Shown: positions 33,017 through 41,957 of the stretch, piece after piece
Numbering within the stretch: the first letter of the stretch is position 1
Layout: each line of letters starts with the position of its first letter
Assembly: GCA_022446885.1 (NCBI GenBank)
Contig: JAKVBU010000021.1
Location: forward strand, 1-59,748
Source: Phycisphaerales bacterium
Lineage (GTDB): Bacteria; Planctomycetota; Phycisphaerae; Phycisphaerales; SM1A02
Direction: 5' to 3'
Length of the DNA stretch: 59,748 nucleotides
Position numbers and translations under genes: made by a program
Notes under the pieces: model-generated
Databases searched by the model: none
Seen by the model: only the letters and a program-made list of their open reading frames with translations
What the model was told of the DNA's origin: nothing

Positions 33017-34337
33017 TCCAACGCAGCAGTTCCCGCATGGACGGGGGCTTGCCCTGCATGAGGATGCCCACGCGGAAGACTCGCCCGGCCGCCCAGATCA
33101 TTGTGAAGGCGGCGGCGTAGCCTACGATCAAGGCCGAGACAACTTCGATCCAGGGCAGAGGTTCAGTGGCAGCTGAGGCTCGCAACACCAGGATGAAGGG
33201 TGACAGCGGCGGAATGTACGAGGTCACGATGGCTACGACGCCACCGGGATCCTCGGTGATCACGGGAATCAGCAGCAGTGGCGCCATGATCACGACCATC
33301 ACCGGGCCCAGCAGTGTCTGGGCTTCAGTGATATCGCTGACGGCGGCGCCTACGCCGGCCATCATGGCGGCAATCATCAGGTAGGCCATGATCAGGCACG
33401 CACCGGCGATGAGCAGCGTGTCAATTCGCACCACATCGGCCGCCGCCATCAAGGTCAACAGGGCCACCGCGACAAGGGCGTACATCGCGAGCATGACCAG
33501 CGTGACGAGACCAAAACCGATGACCTTGCCTCGAATGAGTTCGCCCGGCCCACAGGCGCTCAGGAGCACCTCGATCACCTTGGAGGACTTCTCCTCCACG
33601 GTCGACGTGAGCAGGTAATTGCCGCCGGTGAACGTTGTCATCCAGATCAGCCCCATGACCACGACGGGAACGAGCCAACGCGTCCACTGCGCTTCGGTGC
33701 GCTCGCCTCCGGCCTGGTCCAGTCGGGTCGTGCGCAGTTTGGGCCTCTTGAACATCTTCCGGATGACAGCGGGGCTGTAGCCCTCGCCGATGAGCCTCGC
33801 GTCAACTGCAGCAGTGCGGGCTGTGTCCTCAAGCAGTTCCACATGGCTGTTGGGGGCAGACGGCGGAACAAGCAGTTCGAGCCGCTCCTGCCCCTCAGGC
33901 TCACTCGGAGGATGCACGATGAGGGCAGCCAGCCAAGTGCCGTCACGCACGCCAACTCGCAGTGCGTCGTCGCTGAGGGATGACTCATCGGTGAACACCA
34001 CGTCGCCGGTATCTGGGCGTGACGAAGCCTGCTGGGCCTCGGTTGCTTGCTCGATCGCTGAGTCCACAAGTTCGGTTGCCGTCTCACCGGTGGGGGCAGC
34101 AGTTGGCTCGGCCCCATCGCCCTCAAAGGCCAGTTTGAGAGACTCGATGAGGTGCGGCCCCCCACCTTTGACAGCGAGCGTCCCTTGCATGGGGGCGATG
34201 GTGGGCTTCAGGAACATCTCGGCCGCGATGCTGATGGCGATGAACGCGACCGGCAGTACCACGGCACCGATGAAGAAGGCCTTGGTGAGAACGGTGCGAC
34301 GGAACTCCCGTATGGCGATGATTCCGGCGCGGCTCAT
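33003..34337 (-). CDS. ABC-2 type transporter permease (NatB-like)
   Basis: The 444-residue protein has a first helix at about 20-40 (AFFIGAVVLPVAFIAISIA), a large extracytoplasmic domain (about 45-215), and five or six C-terminal helices. The diagnostic NatB/ABC-2 stretch TSTVEEKSSKVIEVLLSACGPGELIRGKVIGFG lies between the first two of them. It pairs with the ATP-binding gene immediately upstream (ATGA overlap). Export of sodium or a small molecule has been shown for relatives; the substrate here cannot be told. Confidence 0.88.
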   Translation of the reverse strand: MSRAGIIAIREFRRTVLTKAFFIGAVVLPVAFIAISIAAEMFLKPTIAPMQGTLAVKGGGPHLIESLKLAFEGDGAEPTAAPTGETATELVDSAIEQATEAQQASSRPDTGDVVFTDESSLSDDALRVGVRDGTWLAALIVHPPSEPEGQERLELLVPPSAPNSHVELLEDTARTAAVDARLIGEGYSPAVIRKMFKRPKLRTTRLDQAGGERTEAQWTRWLVPVVVMGLIWMTTFTGGNYLLTSTVEEKSSKVIEVLLSACGPGELIRGKVIGFGLVTLVMLAMYALVAVALLTLMAAADVVRIDTLLIAGACLIMAYLMIAAMMAGVGAAVSDITEAQTLLGPVMVVIMAPLLLIPVITEDPGGVVAIVTSYIPPLSPFILVLRASAATEPLPWIEVVSALIVGYAAAFTMIWAAGRVFRVGILMQGKPPSMRELLRWIRAR

Positions 34338-35242
34338 GCGCTTGCCTCCATCACAAGGCGAGCGAACACGTCTTCCAGTGTCAGCTGCTGCTGCTCAATT
34401 CGGCGCATTGGCGTCTGCGTCAGAATGGACTGCATCGTGCTCTGGGGGTCAGCCCCTTCTGGCAGGTGCATCGTGAACGTGTTGTGTCCGTCTCCAGCGG
34501 CTTCAACGGTTGCGCCCGGAACCTCAGGTGGAGTTGCCCCGCCGAGGGGCTCGACGATGAGCGCATCGGAGGTGAATCGCTTTCGGATGGACGCCAGTGG
34601 TTCGTCGAGCAACAGCACACCATTGTTGATGAGCAGGATGTGCTCGCACAGCGACTCCGCTTCCGGCAACACGTGCGTCGAAAAGAGAATCGTGCGTCCC
34701 TCCTGATGCATGTCGCGGATGACACTTGAGAGCAACTGTCGGTTGACCGGATCGAGACCGGAGAAGGGCTCGTCGAGGATCAGGATCTCGGGGTCGTGCA
34801 GCACAGAGGCGATGAATTGGATCTTCTGCTGCTGGCCCTTGCTGAGTTCCTCGCAGCGGCGACGCTCGACGCCTTCAAGGTCGAGTCGCTCCAGCCACCA
34901 GCCAATGCGCTTGGTGGAGGTTGCCTTATCGATCCCCTTGAGGGCGCTGAGAAAGCACAGGAACTCATTGATCCGCATCCGCCGATACAGGCCTCGCTCT
35001 TCGGGCAGATAGCCGATTCGGTCCTTGGCATCGAGGGCGGAGCCGCCCAGGATGGACAGGCGACCCTCGTCCGGGTGAATGATCGACATGATCATTCGGA
35101 TCGTGGTGCTCTTTCCTGCGCCGTTGGGCCCGAGAAAGCCAGCAAGGGTTCCTTTGGCCACCTGCAGGTCGATGGCATCGACCGCGGTGTGGTCGCCAAA
35201 GCGCCTCGTGACACCAGCGAGTTCAATGACGGGGTCAGGCAT
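34334..35242 (-). CDS. ABC transporter ATP-binding protein (NatA-like)
   Basis: The 302-residue protein has Walker A GPNGAGKST near residue 37, signature LSKGQQQK (Lys in place of the usual Gly of LSGGQ), Walker B ILILDEPFSGLDP and the His-loop STHV. The C-terminal ~70 residues form the extra domain of the ABC-2 exporter class (DALIVEPLGG...). I chose ATG 35242 (MPDPVIELAGVTRRFG); the longer ORF adds a leader that lies inside the upstream gene. It overlaps the stop of the LolA-like gene by 8 bases, so all three genes (permease, ATPase, LolA-like) may be one transcript. Confidence 0.92.
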   Translation of the reverse strand: MPDPVIELAGVTRRFGDHTAVDAIDLQVAKGTLAGFLGPNGAGKSTTIRMIMSIIHPDEGRLSILGGSALDAKDRIGYLPEERGLYRRMRINEFLCFLSALKGIDKATSTKRIGWWLERLDLEGVERRRCEELSKGQQQKIQFIASVLHDPEILILDEPFSGLDPVNRQLLSSVIRDMHQEGRTILFSTHVLPEAESLCEHILLINNGVLLLDEPLASIRKRFTSDALIVEPLGGATPPEVPGATVEAAGDGHNTFTMHLPEGADPQSTMQSILTQTPMRRIEQQQLTLEDVFARLVMEASA

Positions 35243-36062
35243 CTGTGTCAGCGTCCGTTGAAGCAGGCGTCTTGAACCGGGCGTCGTCAGGCGCAATCTC
35301 GTCAAAGGTGATGCGCTTCACCTCAAGCTCCACCCGCGTCGTGCCCCCCAGAATCTCGATGCGATGAAACAGAACGAGTTCGCCCACTGGCTTGTAGTCT
35401 TTGAATCGCACCGTGACGACGGGGGCGCCCTCGGAGGCATCCATGGGCATGGTGAATCCCGCCAGAAGATTCGATGCCTTGTCGATGAACAGCCGCTCAC
35501 CGCGGCCGTCGGATCGCTCAAGTGCAATCTCCCATGTGTCAGCGCCGTGGAATCTCGATGATCCCATCGTCTTCATCGAGTCGGCTCGATCGGGCAGCGT
35601 GAAGGCCAATTCAAACCAATTGGCCCTTTGGCGCCGCGACTCAACCTCTTGAAGGGACAAGGCCTCAACCGTTCTCGCGCCGGGCAACTCAAGCAGGCTC
35701 CAGCCGACGGTTCCGTCGCTGCCGAATGCCGCAGTGCCCAGCCCCGGAAAGGTGGTCTCAAAGGCCGCGCGATCCGAGTCAGCGACCAGCCAGAGGAAGG
35801 TGCCAGGTGATTTGGCGCCGGGCAGGCGAATGTGGCCGATGACCTCCATGCCTTGAATGCTGTGAATTGCCGCCAACCCACCCGAAGCCCGGATGAACTG
35901 GGCCACCAGATCCTCAGCCGGGGGCGGGGTCTGCGCCTCCTGCGTTCCCCTCGGCGGGGGTTCCGCCGACGGGGGAGGCTGCTCCCAATGCCAATTCAGG
36001 AGCGAAATCACGATGCACAGGGCCTTCAGCACGGCTGGGAAGTCTATCCTCGATGCTTTCAT
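35235..36062 (-). CDS. Exported LolA-like (outer-membrane lipoprotein-sorting-like) protein
   Basis: The protein has 275 residues. The N-terminal segment FPAVLKALCIVISLLNW is signal- or anchor-like, followed by a Pro-rich linker (PPPSAEPPPRGTQEAQTPPP). The body begins FIRASGGLAAIHSIQGMEVIGHIRLPG and has repeated antiparallel strands (TWEIALERSDGRGERLFIDKASNLLAGFTMP, VTVRFKDYKPVGELVLFHRIEI), the pattern of LolA/LolB-type half-barrels and of planctomycete outer-membrane lipoprotein-sorting-like proteins. The role is unproven. It is divergent from metH with only 56 bases between start codons. Confidence 0.65.
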   Translation of the reverse strand: MKASRIDFPAVLKALCIVISLLNWHWEQPPPSAEPPPRGTQEAQTPPPAEDLVAQFIRASGGLAAIHSIQGMEVIGHIRLPGAKSPGTFLWLVADSDRAAFETTFPGLGTAAFGSDGTVGWSLLELPGARTVEALSLQEVESRRQRANWFELAFTLPDRADSMKTMGSSRFHGADTWEIALERSDGRGERLFIDKASNLLAGFTMPMDASEGAPVVTVRFKDYKPVGELVLFHRIEILGGTTRVELEVKRITFDEIAPDDARFKTPASTDADTDA

Positions 36063-36082
36063 GCATGTATCCGGAAGAACGG

Positions 36083-36111
36083 TTGCTTGGCGGCCCACTG
36101 GGGCGTAGCCT
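36083..36111 (+). promoter_or_regulatory. Candidate metH promoter, TTGCTT-N17-TAGCCT
   Basis: A -35-like TTGCTT (36083-36088) and a -10-like TAGCCT (36106-36111) are separated by 17 bases. The -10 box ends 7 bases before the ATG at 36119, predicting a transcript that begins at or next to the start codon. No Shine-Dalgarno and no room for a riboswitch are present. Confidence 0.45.
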
Positions 36112-36118
36112 CTGCGCC

Positions 36119-39100
36119 ATGACCAGCCCCTTTCTGGCCGCCGCCCGCAATCGTCCTCTGGTGCTCGATGGCGCCATGGGGTCCACCCTGCAATCCATGC
36201 CGTTGGACATTGCCAGCGACTATCTGGGGCATGAGAACTGCGTCGATCTGCTGGTGCGTTCCCGTCCGGAACTGGTGCAGGGCATACACGAGTCGTTTCT
36301 CGCTGCCGGTAGCGATGCAGTAGAGACCAATACCTTTGGCGCCAATCCCCTCGTGCTGTCGGAGTTTGATGATGAGGTGGCCTCCTGGGCTCGATCGCTC
36401 AACGCCGAGGCGGCGCAGGTGGCTCGCGCTGCATGTGAGGTGCATGCAACGGCAGATCGCCCCCGATTCGTGCTTGGCTCCATGGGCCCGGGCACGCGCT
36501 TGATCACCCTTGGGCAGGTGAGTTGGGATGACATGTGCCGCTCGTATGCGACGCAAGCTGCTGGTCTGATCGAGGGTGGAGCCGACGGGCTGTTGATCGA
36601 AACTTGCCAGGACCTGCTGCAAGTGAAGGCAGCGGTGAACGGCGCACTTGCGGCGATGGACGAAACCGGCCGGTCGCCGCAAGACGTACCAATTCTGGTG
36701 AGCCTGACAATCGAGTCAACCGGCACGATGCTCATGGGCTCCGAGATTGCCGCCGCGATTTCAGCGCTGCGAGGATTCCCGATCGCGTCGCTGGGCCTCA
36801 ATTGCGCAACTGGTCCCAAGGCGATGACAGCCCACATCGAGGTGCTCTCACGTCAGTGGCCGGGGCTGATTTCATGCGTGCCAAACGCCGGCCTGCCCGT
36901 ATTGGTGGAAGGTCGAACCGAGTTTCCTCTGCAGCCCGTGCCGCTGGCGGAGACGCTCGGCGACTTCATGGATCGATTCGGGGTGGGCATCGTTGGCGGC
37001 TGTTGTGGCACAACGCCCGAACACATTGCGGCAATTGCCCAAGAGGTTTCAACGCGCAGGGCTTCGAGTCGTTCAGCGGAGGGCTTCTCGCCTGGGTGCT
37101 GCAGCCTGTACTCGCCGGTTGACTACGAACAGGAGAATTCCTTCTTCATCGTGGGCGAGCGGATGAACGCGTCGGGCTCACGTAAGTTCAAGCGACTGCT
37201 TGAGAATGAAGACTGGGACGAAATGGTCTCGCTGGCCCGGCAACAGGTGCGTGAAGGCGCCAATTGTCTGGACATCAATGTGGACTACGCCGGCCGCGAC
37301 AACGCTCAGGACATGGGGCGAATCGTTTCCGAAGTTGTCCGACAGGTAGACGCGCCTCTGATGCTCGACTCAACGCAAGTGTCCACCTTGCGGGCCGGGT
37401 TGGAACGTGCGGGCGGCAAGTGCATCATCAACTCAGCCAACTTCGAAGACTCCGACGCCAAATTCGACGAGATCTGCTCACTCGCCGCAACGTTCGGCGC
37501 TGGTCTGGTGATCGGCACAATCGACGAGGATCCCGAGGCAGCCATGGCCCGCACGGCGGACCGCAAGTACGAGATCACTGCCCGAGCCGTCGAGCGGGCC
37601 GTTTCGCACCATGGTCTCGCGGTGGAAGACTTGTTCATCGATCCGCTGGTGCTGCCGATCTCGACTGGTATGGATCATGACCGCCGCAGCGCCATGGAAT
37701 TGGTGCAGGGCGTTCGTCGCATTCGCGAGTCGTGGCCCACGATCCAGATCACCTGCGGGCTCTCCAATTGTTCATTCGGTCTCAAGCCCGCTGCTCGGCA
37801 AGTGCTCAATTCGGTGCTCTTGTGGGAACTGCTCGATGCAGGGCTGACCAGCGCCATCGTGCATGCCTCGAAGATTCAGCCGATGAACCGCATCGACTCG
37901 GCGGCCAAACAGGCGGCCCTCGATCTGATCTACGACCGCCGGGCACATGCTCGTGGCGGCACCGGGTTGCCTGCGGGCGTGGAAGACGAGGCGCACGACC
38001 CGCTGCAGCACTTCATCTCGCTCTTCCCAGATGAAGCCGCCGACGCCCGCTCCGACCAAGGCCCGGAGCGGTCTCTTGAAGAGTGGCTGCAGGCGCACAT
38101 CGTCGATGGCGAAAAGCAGGGGCTCGAAGCACATCTTGATGAGGCCCTTGAACGCTACAGCGCTGTGGAGATCATCAACGACCACCTGCTCTCGGGCATG
38201 AAGACGGTCGGTGAGTTGTTCGGTTCGGGTCAGATGCAGTTGCCCTTCGTGCTGCAGTCGGCTCAGGTCATGAAGCAGGCCGTTTCGCATCTTGAACCCC
38301 ACATGGAGAAGCTCGAGGGGGTCTCGCGTGGGCGCATCGTTCTGGCCACTGTGCGAGGCGATGTGCACGACATCGGCAAGAACCTCGTTGACATCATCCT
38401 GTCGAACAACGGGTGGACGGTTGACAACATCGGCATCAAGCAGACGATCGACGACATCGTGCAGGCCTGGCGTTCATCGGGCGCCGACGCCATCGGCATG
38501 TCGGGGCTGCTGGTCAAGAGCGTCATCGTGATGGAGGAGAATCTCCGGGCGATGAACGAGATGGGCATCGACGTACCGGTATTGCTGGGCGGGGCCGCAC
38601 TGTCGCGTCACTACTGCGAATCGCATCTGCGCTCGCTGTATGAAGGCCCGCTGTATTACGGCAAGGATGCGTTCGATGGCTTGCGAATCTGCGAAGCGCT
38701 CGCCGAGGGGCGTGGCGCAGCCTTGGATACTGAGGCAGACGTTCGTCTGGCCAAGCGGGCTGCGGTCGAGGCCCGAGTCGGTGCCATGCGACGAGTGGAC
38801 GGCGACGAGGCCGCCACCGCCACAGTCGAGGGCACTCGCCGCGACGTGGCCCAGGATGTGCCCGTGCCAACCACGCCATTCCTCGGTCGGCGTCTGGTCG
38901 AGTCGGTTCCGCTGGAGGAGATCTACCCCTTCGTGAATACCACGGCCTTGTTCCGTGGGCAGTGGGGCTTTCGACGGGGCGATCGCAGCAAGGGCGACTA
39001 CCAACGCATGCTGGACGAGACGGCAGTGCCCGTGTTCGATCGCCTGAAGCGTGAACTGGCCAGCACCCTGAGGCCAGCGGTCGTTTATGGCTGGTGGCCT

Positions 39101-39652
39101 GTGGCGGCCGAGGGTGATGACCTGGTCGTGTTCGATCCGGACGATGCCTCCAGCGAGATTGCCCGCTTTGACTTCCCTCGCCAAGGGGGACGACGCCGAC
39201 TGTGCATCAGCGACTTCTTCCGAGACATTGACTCCCCAGAGCGGGATGTGCTTGGCCTGAGCTGCGTCACCATGGGAAGTGAGATCTCACGGTTGGCTCA
39301 GAGGCTCTTTGATGAGGACCAGTACACCGAGTACCTCTATGTACACGGCATGGGTGTCGAGTGTGCCGAGGCGCTGGCCGAGTGCTGGCACATGCGAATG
39401 CGTCAGGAGGCGGGCATCGACGGAGACGACAGCCCGCATGTGCGTGAGCTCTTCAGCCAGCACTATCGAGGCAGCCGGTACTCATTCGGCTATCCGGCCT
39501 GTCCGGACATGTCACATCAGGAGATTATGTTCGAGTTGCTCAAGCCGCAGGACATTGGCTGCACGCTGACCGAGAATCACCAGATCGATCCGGAACAGAG
39601 CACGAGTGCGATCATCGTGCACCATCCCGAGGCCAAGTACTTCAATATCTGA
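36119..39652 (+). CDS. metH: Cobalamin-dependent methionine synthase
   Basis: The 1177-residue enzyme transfers the methyl group of methyl-tetrahydrofolate via cobalamin to homocysteine. Domains: homocysteine/zinc module 1-~325 (LDGAMGSTLQ, Cys near 228 in LNCAT, and the Cys pair GGCCGTTPEH near 292); pterin domain ~345-610 (FFIVGERMNASGSRKFKRLL, NCLDINVDYAGRD); helical cap ~640-740; B12 domain from ~745 with DVHDIGKN, whose His (near 750) ligates cobalt, then IGMSGLL and GGAALSR; reactivation domain ~900-1177 with RGSRYSFGYPACPD and CTLTENHQIDPEQSTSAIIVHHPEAKYF. All five modules look intact. The start at 36119 is leaderless-type. Confidence 0.97.
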   Translation: MTSPFLAAARNRPLVLDGAMGSTLQSMPLDIASDYLGHENCVDLLVRSRPELVQGIHESFLAAGSDAVETNTFGANPLVLSEFDDEVASWARSLNAEAAQVARAACEVHATADRPRFVLGSMGPGTRLITLGQVSWDDMCRSYATQAAGLIEGGADGLLIETCQDLLQVKAAVNGALAAMDETGRSPQDVPILVSLTIESTGTMLMGSEIAAAISALRGFPIASLGLNCATGPKAMTAHIEVLSRQWPGLISCVPNAGLPVLVEGRTEFPLQPVPLAETLGDFMDRFGVGIVGGCCGTTPEHIAAIAQEVSTRRASSRSAEGFSPGCCSLYSPVDYEQENSFFIVGERMNASGSRKFKRLLENEDWDEMVSLARQQVREGANCLDINVDYAGRDNAQDMGRIVSEVVRQVDAPLMLDSTQVSTLRAGLERAGGKCIINSANFEDSDAKFDEICSLAATFGAGLVIGTIDEDPEAAMARTADRKYEITARAVERAVSHHGLAVEDLFIDPLVLPISTGMDHDRRSAMELVQGVRRIRESWPTIQITCGLSNCSFGLKPAARQVLNSVLLWELLDAGLTSAIVHASKIQPMNRIDSAAKQAALDLIYDRRAHARGGTGLPAGVEDEAHDPLQHFISLFPDEAADARSDQGPERSLEEWLQAHIVDGEKQGLEAHLDEALERYSAVEIINDHLLSGMKTVGELFGSGQMQLPFVLQSAQVMKQAVSHLEPHMEKLEGVSRGRIVLATVRGDVHDIGKNLVDIILSNNGWTVDNIGIKQTIDDIVQAWRSSGADAIGMSGLLVKSVIVMEENLRAMNEMGIDVPVLLGGAALSRHYCESHLRSLYEGPLYYGKDAFDGLRICEALAEGRGAALDTEADVRLAKRAAVEARVGAMRRVDGDEAATATVEGTRRDVAQDVPVPTTPFLGRRLVESVPLEEIYPFVNTTALFRGQWGFRRGDRSKGDYQRMLDETAVPVFDRLKRELASTLRPAVVYGWWPVAAEGDDLVVFDPDDASSEIARFDFPRQGGRRRLCISDFFRDIDSPERDVLGLSCVTMGSEISRLAQRLFDEDQYTEYLYVHGMGVECAEALAECWHMRMRQEAGIDGDDSPHVRELFSQHYRGSRYSFGYPACPDMSHQEIMFELLKPQDIGCTLTENHQIDPEQSTSAIIVHHPEAKYFNI

Positions 39653-39696
39653 TGTCCGTCGCCCGTCTTGGATTGAATTCCTGATGCGCGCACGAC

Positions 39697-39724
39697 AACG
39701 GCACCCGCCGAGGCAGGTGCCGTT
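39697..39724. terminator. Perfect 9-bp hairpin after metH, bidirectional terminator candidate
   Basis: AACGGCACC and GGTGCCGTT pair perfectly around a 10-base loop, between the convergent metH and RRM genes. There is no T-run on either side, as also at 8522. Position between two convergent stops supports termination or mRNA 3'-end protection. Confidence 0.5.
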
Positions 39725-39745
39725 CTCATTGGTCTGATCGGTCGG

Positions 39746-39988
39746 TCAGCGGCGCGGCTGCGCTTCGTTGACTCTGAGACCGCGTCCACCGCAGTCTTGG
39801 CCGTCGAGTTCGGACATCGCCTTCCGGGCGTCGTCATCAGCCATTTCAACGAAACCAAATCCGCGTGAGCGGCCGGTCTCGCGGTCCATCACCACGGATG
39901 CGGAGATGACATGACCGTGAGCGGAAAACATGTCGGAGAGTTCTGCGTCATCGACGCGCCAGGGGAGATTGCCTACGTAGATCTTCAT
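39746..39988 (-). CDS. Small RRM-type RNA-binding protein
   Basis: The 80-residue protein is a single RNA-recognition motif. RNP-2 is IYVGNL at residues 3-8, RNP-1 is RGFGFVEM near 43-50, and it ends in a short Arg-rich tail. Such stand-alone RRM proteins in planctomycetes, cyanobacteria and other bacteria bind RNA and are often cold-induced. The ATG at 39988 (MKIYVGNLPW) has no Shine-Dalgarno; the upstream in-frame ATG would add 26 unrelated residues. The nearest -10-like box (TAGCAT) is 118 bases upstream, which implies a long 5' leader. Confidence 0.93.
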   Translation of the reverse strand: MKIYVGNLPWRVDDAELSDMFSAHGHVISASVVMDRETGRSRGFGFVEMADDDARKAMSELDGQDCGGRGLRVNEAQPRR

Positions 39989-40126
39989 GAACGGAACCAG
40001 TCGGAAACATGCCGCGGAACAAGGGTGAATCTGAACAGGGCCCCTCCGCTGCAGGAGGCCGTCCATTCAAGGTGGGCGGAGGCCGCCTCACCATCTGAGG
40101 GTGAGCATGCTACCAATTCGCCCCAG
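39989..40126 (-). promoter_or_regulatory. Long leader region of the RRM gene
   Basis: The 138-base gap holds a TAGCAT box at 40107-40112 (in GGTAGCATGC) and a CTCACC/GGTGAG hairpin at 40087-40105, leaving about 90 further bases without an ORF or ribosome-binding site before the start codon. Long leaders with cold- or self-regulation are known for other small RRM genes. No regulatory function can be read from the sequence. Confidence 0.35.
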
Positions 40127-41326
40127 TCAGGGCCGTGGAAAGGTCGCAATGGGCAGCAGGAGGGCATCAATGCCCTTTTTGCGGTCTTTGGCGGTCCAAG
40201 CGACGATCAAGTGATCGCCAGTGCGGACCATCTGGGGTATGCCTGCTCGCCGGCCCTCTGGCACTCGCGCCAGCAATTCGACTGGCCCCAACTGCCCGTC
40301 GTTGCTTACGAAGCGCACCTGTAGCCACTGGTCGGCGTCATCGCTGTCGAGCCATGCAACAAGGGCGCCATCATCAACCAGGGTGAGTGCCGGCCGCCCT
40401 TGGGTGCCGGGTGTATCGATCTGAATCGGGGCTTCGAATGTCGCGCCCCCGTCTGATGACCAGGCCAGATTGAGCCCCGGATGATCCCCGCCCCCGGAAG
40501 CCCAGACCACGGCGGCGGTGGCGCCGTCTGCCTCGATGCGAGGGCCGTTCACTGGGCAGCCATTGATCTTCCATCCACCTGCCGAGACCGGCTCGCTCTT
40601 GAGCCAGGTGCCAGCGACGTTGCGCACAATTGCGATGTCGCGTTCTTCTTCCGGGCCACGATCTCGCACAACCACTGCCGGGCCAAGCGGCATGGCCGCC
40701 GCGGCGGTGGGGCAGCACTCGCACACCCGGTCGTCCAGTTGCGTGCTCTTGCCCACCTTGTCTCTGAGCATGGCGGTGCGCAACATCATGTCGCCGCTGC
40801 CGTGTCCGGCGTGGCCTTCGCCTGACATGGCTCGACCGTCAAGCCAGAAGGCACGAATGCCCTCATCTTCTGGAAGCAGGGTGACGAACCCATGTTCACC
40901 CAGCGTGCGATCATCATTGAGCGTGCCGTGTTGCACCCACTCGGACGTGAGGGAGTTCGCTCGGGCCACGCCGATGTCGTAGGCGTATGTGCCTGGCCCG
41001 CTCGTTTGCAGCCAAGTCGCCCACAGTGTGCCGTCGGAGGCCTGGGCAACGCGGGGTATGTCGGCCCAGTTCATGAAGAAGTCGGCACGCCGAACAATTG
41101 CTTTGGGTTCGCTCCATGTGCCATCGATGCCGTGGCTGCGCACGCTCATCATCAGGGCGGGGTCACCCATCGGATCGGCGATCCAACTGAGCACCACGCC
41201 TTCCTTGGCAACGCACAGGGAAGGGGCGATGGCCTCGCCGACAACTGGCGGTGTTGCAGAGACCGGTCCGGCGTTGATATTGCCAGCCAGAGCGGCAAGC
41301 AAAGCAGTGAGTGGCAGATAGGGCAT
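40127..41326 (-). CDS. Exported sialidase-like (BNR/propeller) protein
   Basis: The protein has 399 residues. Residues 1-19 (MPYLPLTALLAALAGNINA) form a signal peptide. The body has repeated propeller blades with BNR-like Asp boxes (LNLAWSSDGGATFEAP, VLSWIADPMGDPALMMSV). A tight cysteine cluster, CECCPT near residues 199-204, is typical of a planctomycete/bacteroidete sialidase-like subgroup. Real sialidases need an Arg triad that I cannot place here, so glycosidase activity is not claimed. It is the last of three same-strand genes (MFS, FAD protein, this one). Confidence 0.75.
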   Translation of the reverse strand: MPYLPLTALLAALAGNINAGPVSATPPVVGEAIAPSLCVAKEGVVLSWIADPMGDPALMMSVRSHGIDGTWSEPKAIVRRADFFMNWADIPRVAQASDGTLWATWLQTSGPGTYAYDIGVARANSLTSEWVQHGTLNDDRTLGEHGFVTLLPEDEGIRAFWLDGRAMSGEGHAGHGSGDMMLRTAMLRDKVGKSTQLDDRVCECCPTAAAAMPLGPAVVVRDRGPEEERDIAIVRNVAGTWLKSEPVSAGGWKINGCPVNGPRIEADGATAAVVWASGGGDHPGLNLAWSSDGGATFEAPIQIDTPGTQGRPALTLVDDGALVAWLDSDDADQWLQVRFVSNDGQLGPVELLARVPEGRRAGIPQMVRTGDHLIVAWTAKDRKKGIDALLLPIATFPRP

Positions 41327-41366
41327 CGGGCCATTCTCGCGGGCCTGGCTCAGGGCGTCCAGTTGA

Positions 41367-41957
41367 TCAGGGTGTGTCGTGTATGTGCGTTCGTTTGCCA
41401 GCCCATTCGCACAGCAGTTCAACGGCCACCTGAGCGCCGATGCCTGCGGCGATAGCGAATTGACTCGAGCCCCCAGCCAGGAGGCCTGCGACATGGGCCT
41501 GCGGGGCGATCTGCCAGAGGCCGTCGTGGGGGAGCGAGATACGGCCAGACTTGCCGTCAGGGTGATGGGGGATCGGCTCGACGGGCAGGCCTGCAATGTC
41601 CTGATGCTTGTACCCGGTGGCCAGTACGAGGTGTACGCCGGTGAAGGTGCGTTGGTCATCGCACATCGCCCGCCACGGATCAGCCTGCAACTGGGTCACG
41701 TGGGCGTCAATGATCGTGCCCACATTGAATCCCTCGAACTGCGTGCGCATCTTCTTGAGCACATCAAGCCCGAGCGTGCCAGTATCAATGCCCGGAGCGT
41801 TGTTGAGCAACGCCTTGTCAAGGTCGCTGCGACCATCATCGAGCAGGATGATCCGCCGGTCGCCAAACCAGGGCTTGGTACAGGCCGATGCCAGCGTGAT
41901 GGCACACGACAGCCCGGCCGCCCCGCCCCCGATGATCAGTACATGAGCCTCCGTCAT
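41367..41957 (-). CDS. Short thioredoxin-reductase-like FAD protein lacking the NADPH domain
   Basis: The protein has 196 residues. The FAD-binding Rossmann motif is VLIIGGGAAGLSCA (residues 6-19), LATGYKHQDI is near 113, and a C-terminal segment (VAGLLAGGSSQFAIAAGIGAQVAVELL) resembles the end of the FAD domain of thioredoxin reductases. The central NADPH domain (about 130 residues) and the CxxC pair are missing, so it cannot act as a normal thioredoxin reductase. The reading frame is intact and its start overlaps the MFS stop (ATGA). Short FAD proteins of this type exist in other bacteria; the electron donor is unknown. Confidence 0.8.
   Translation of the reverse strand: MTEAHVLIIGGGAAGLSCAITLASACTKPWFGDRRIILLDDGRSDLDKALLNNAPGIDTGTLGLDVLKKMRTQFEGFNVGTIIDAHVTQLQADPWRAMCDDQRTFTGVHLVLATGYKHQDIAGLPVEPIPHHPDGKSGRISLPHDGLWQIAPQAHVAGLLAGGSSQFAIAAGIGAQVAVELLCEWAGKRTHIHDTP

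Noticed and set aside
36063-36118. Possible cobalamin or SAM riboswitch before metH
   Set aside because: Only 56 bases separate the divergent start codons, and the promoter appears to place transcription at the ATG.
41367-41957. Frameshifted full thioredoxin reductase
   Set aside because: The frame is intact, coupled to the upstream gene, and the flanking sequence in other frames has no NADPH-domain motif.
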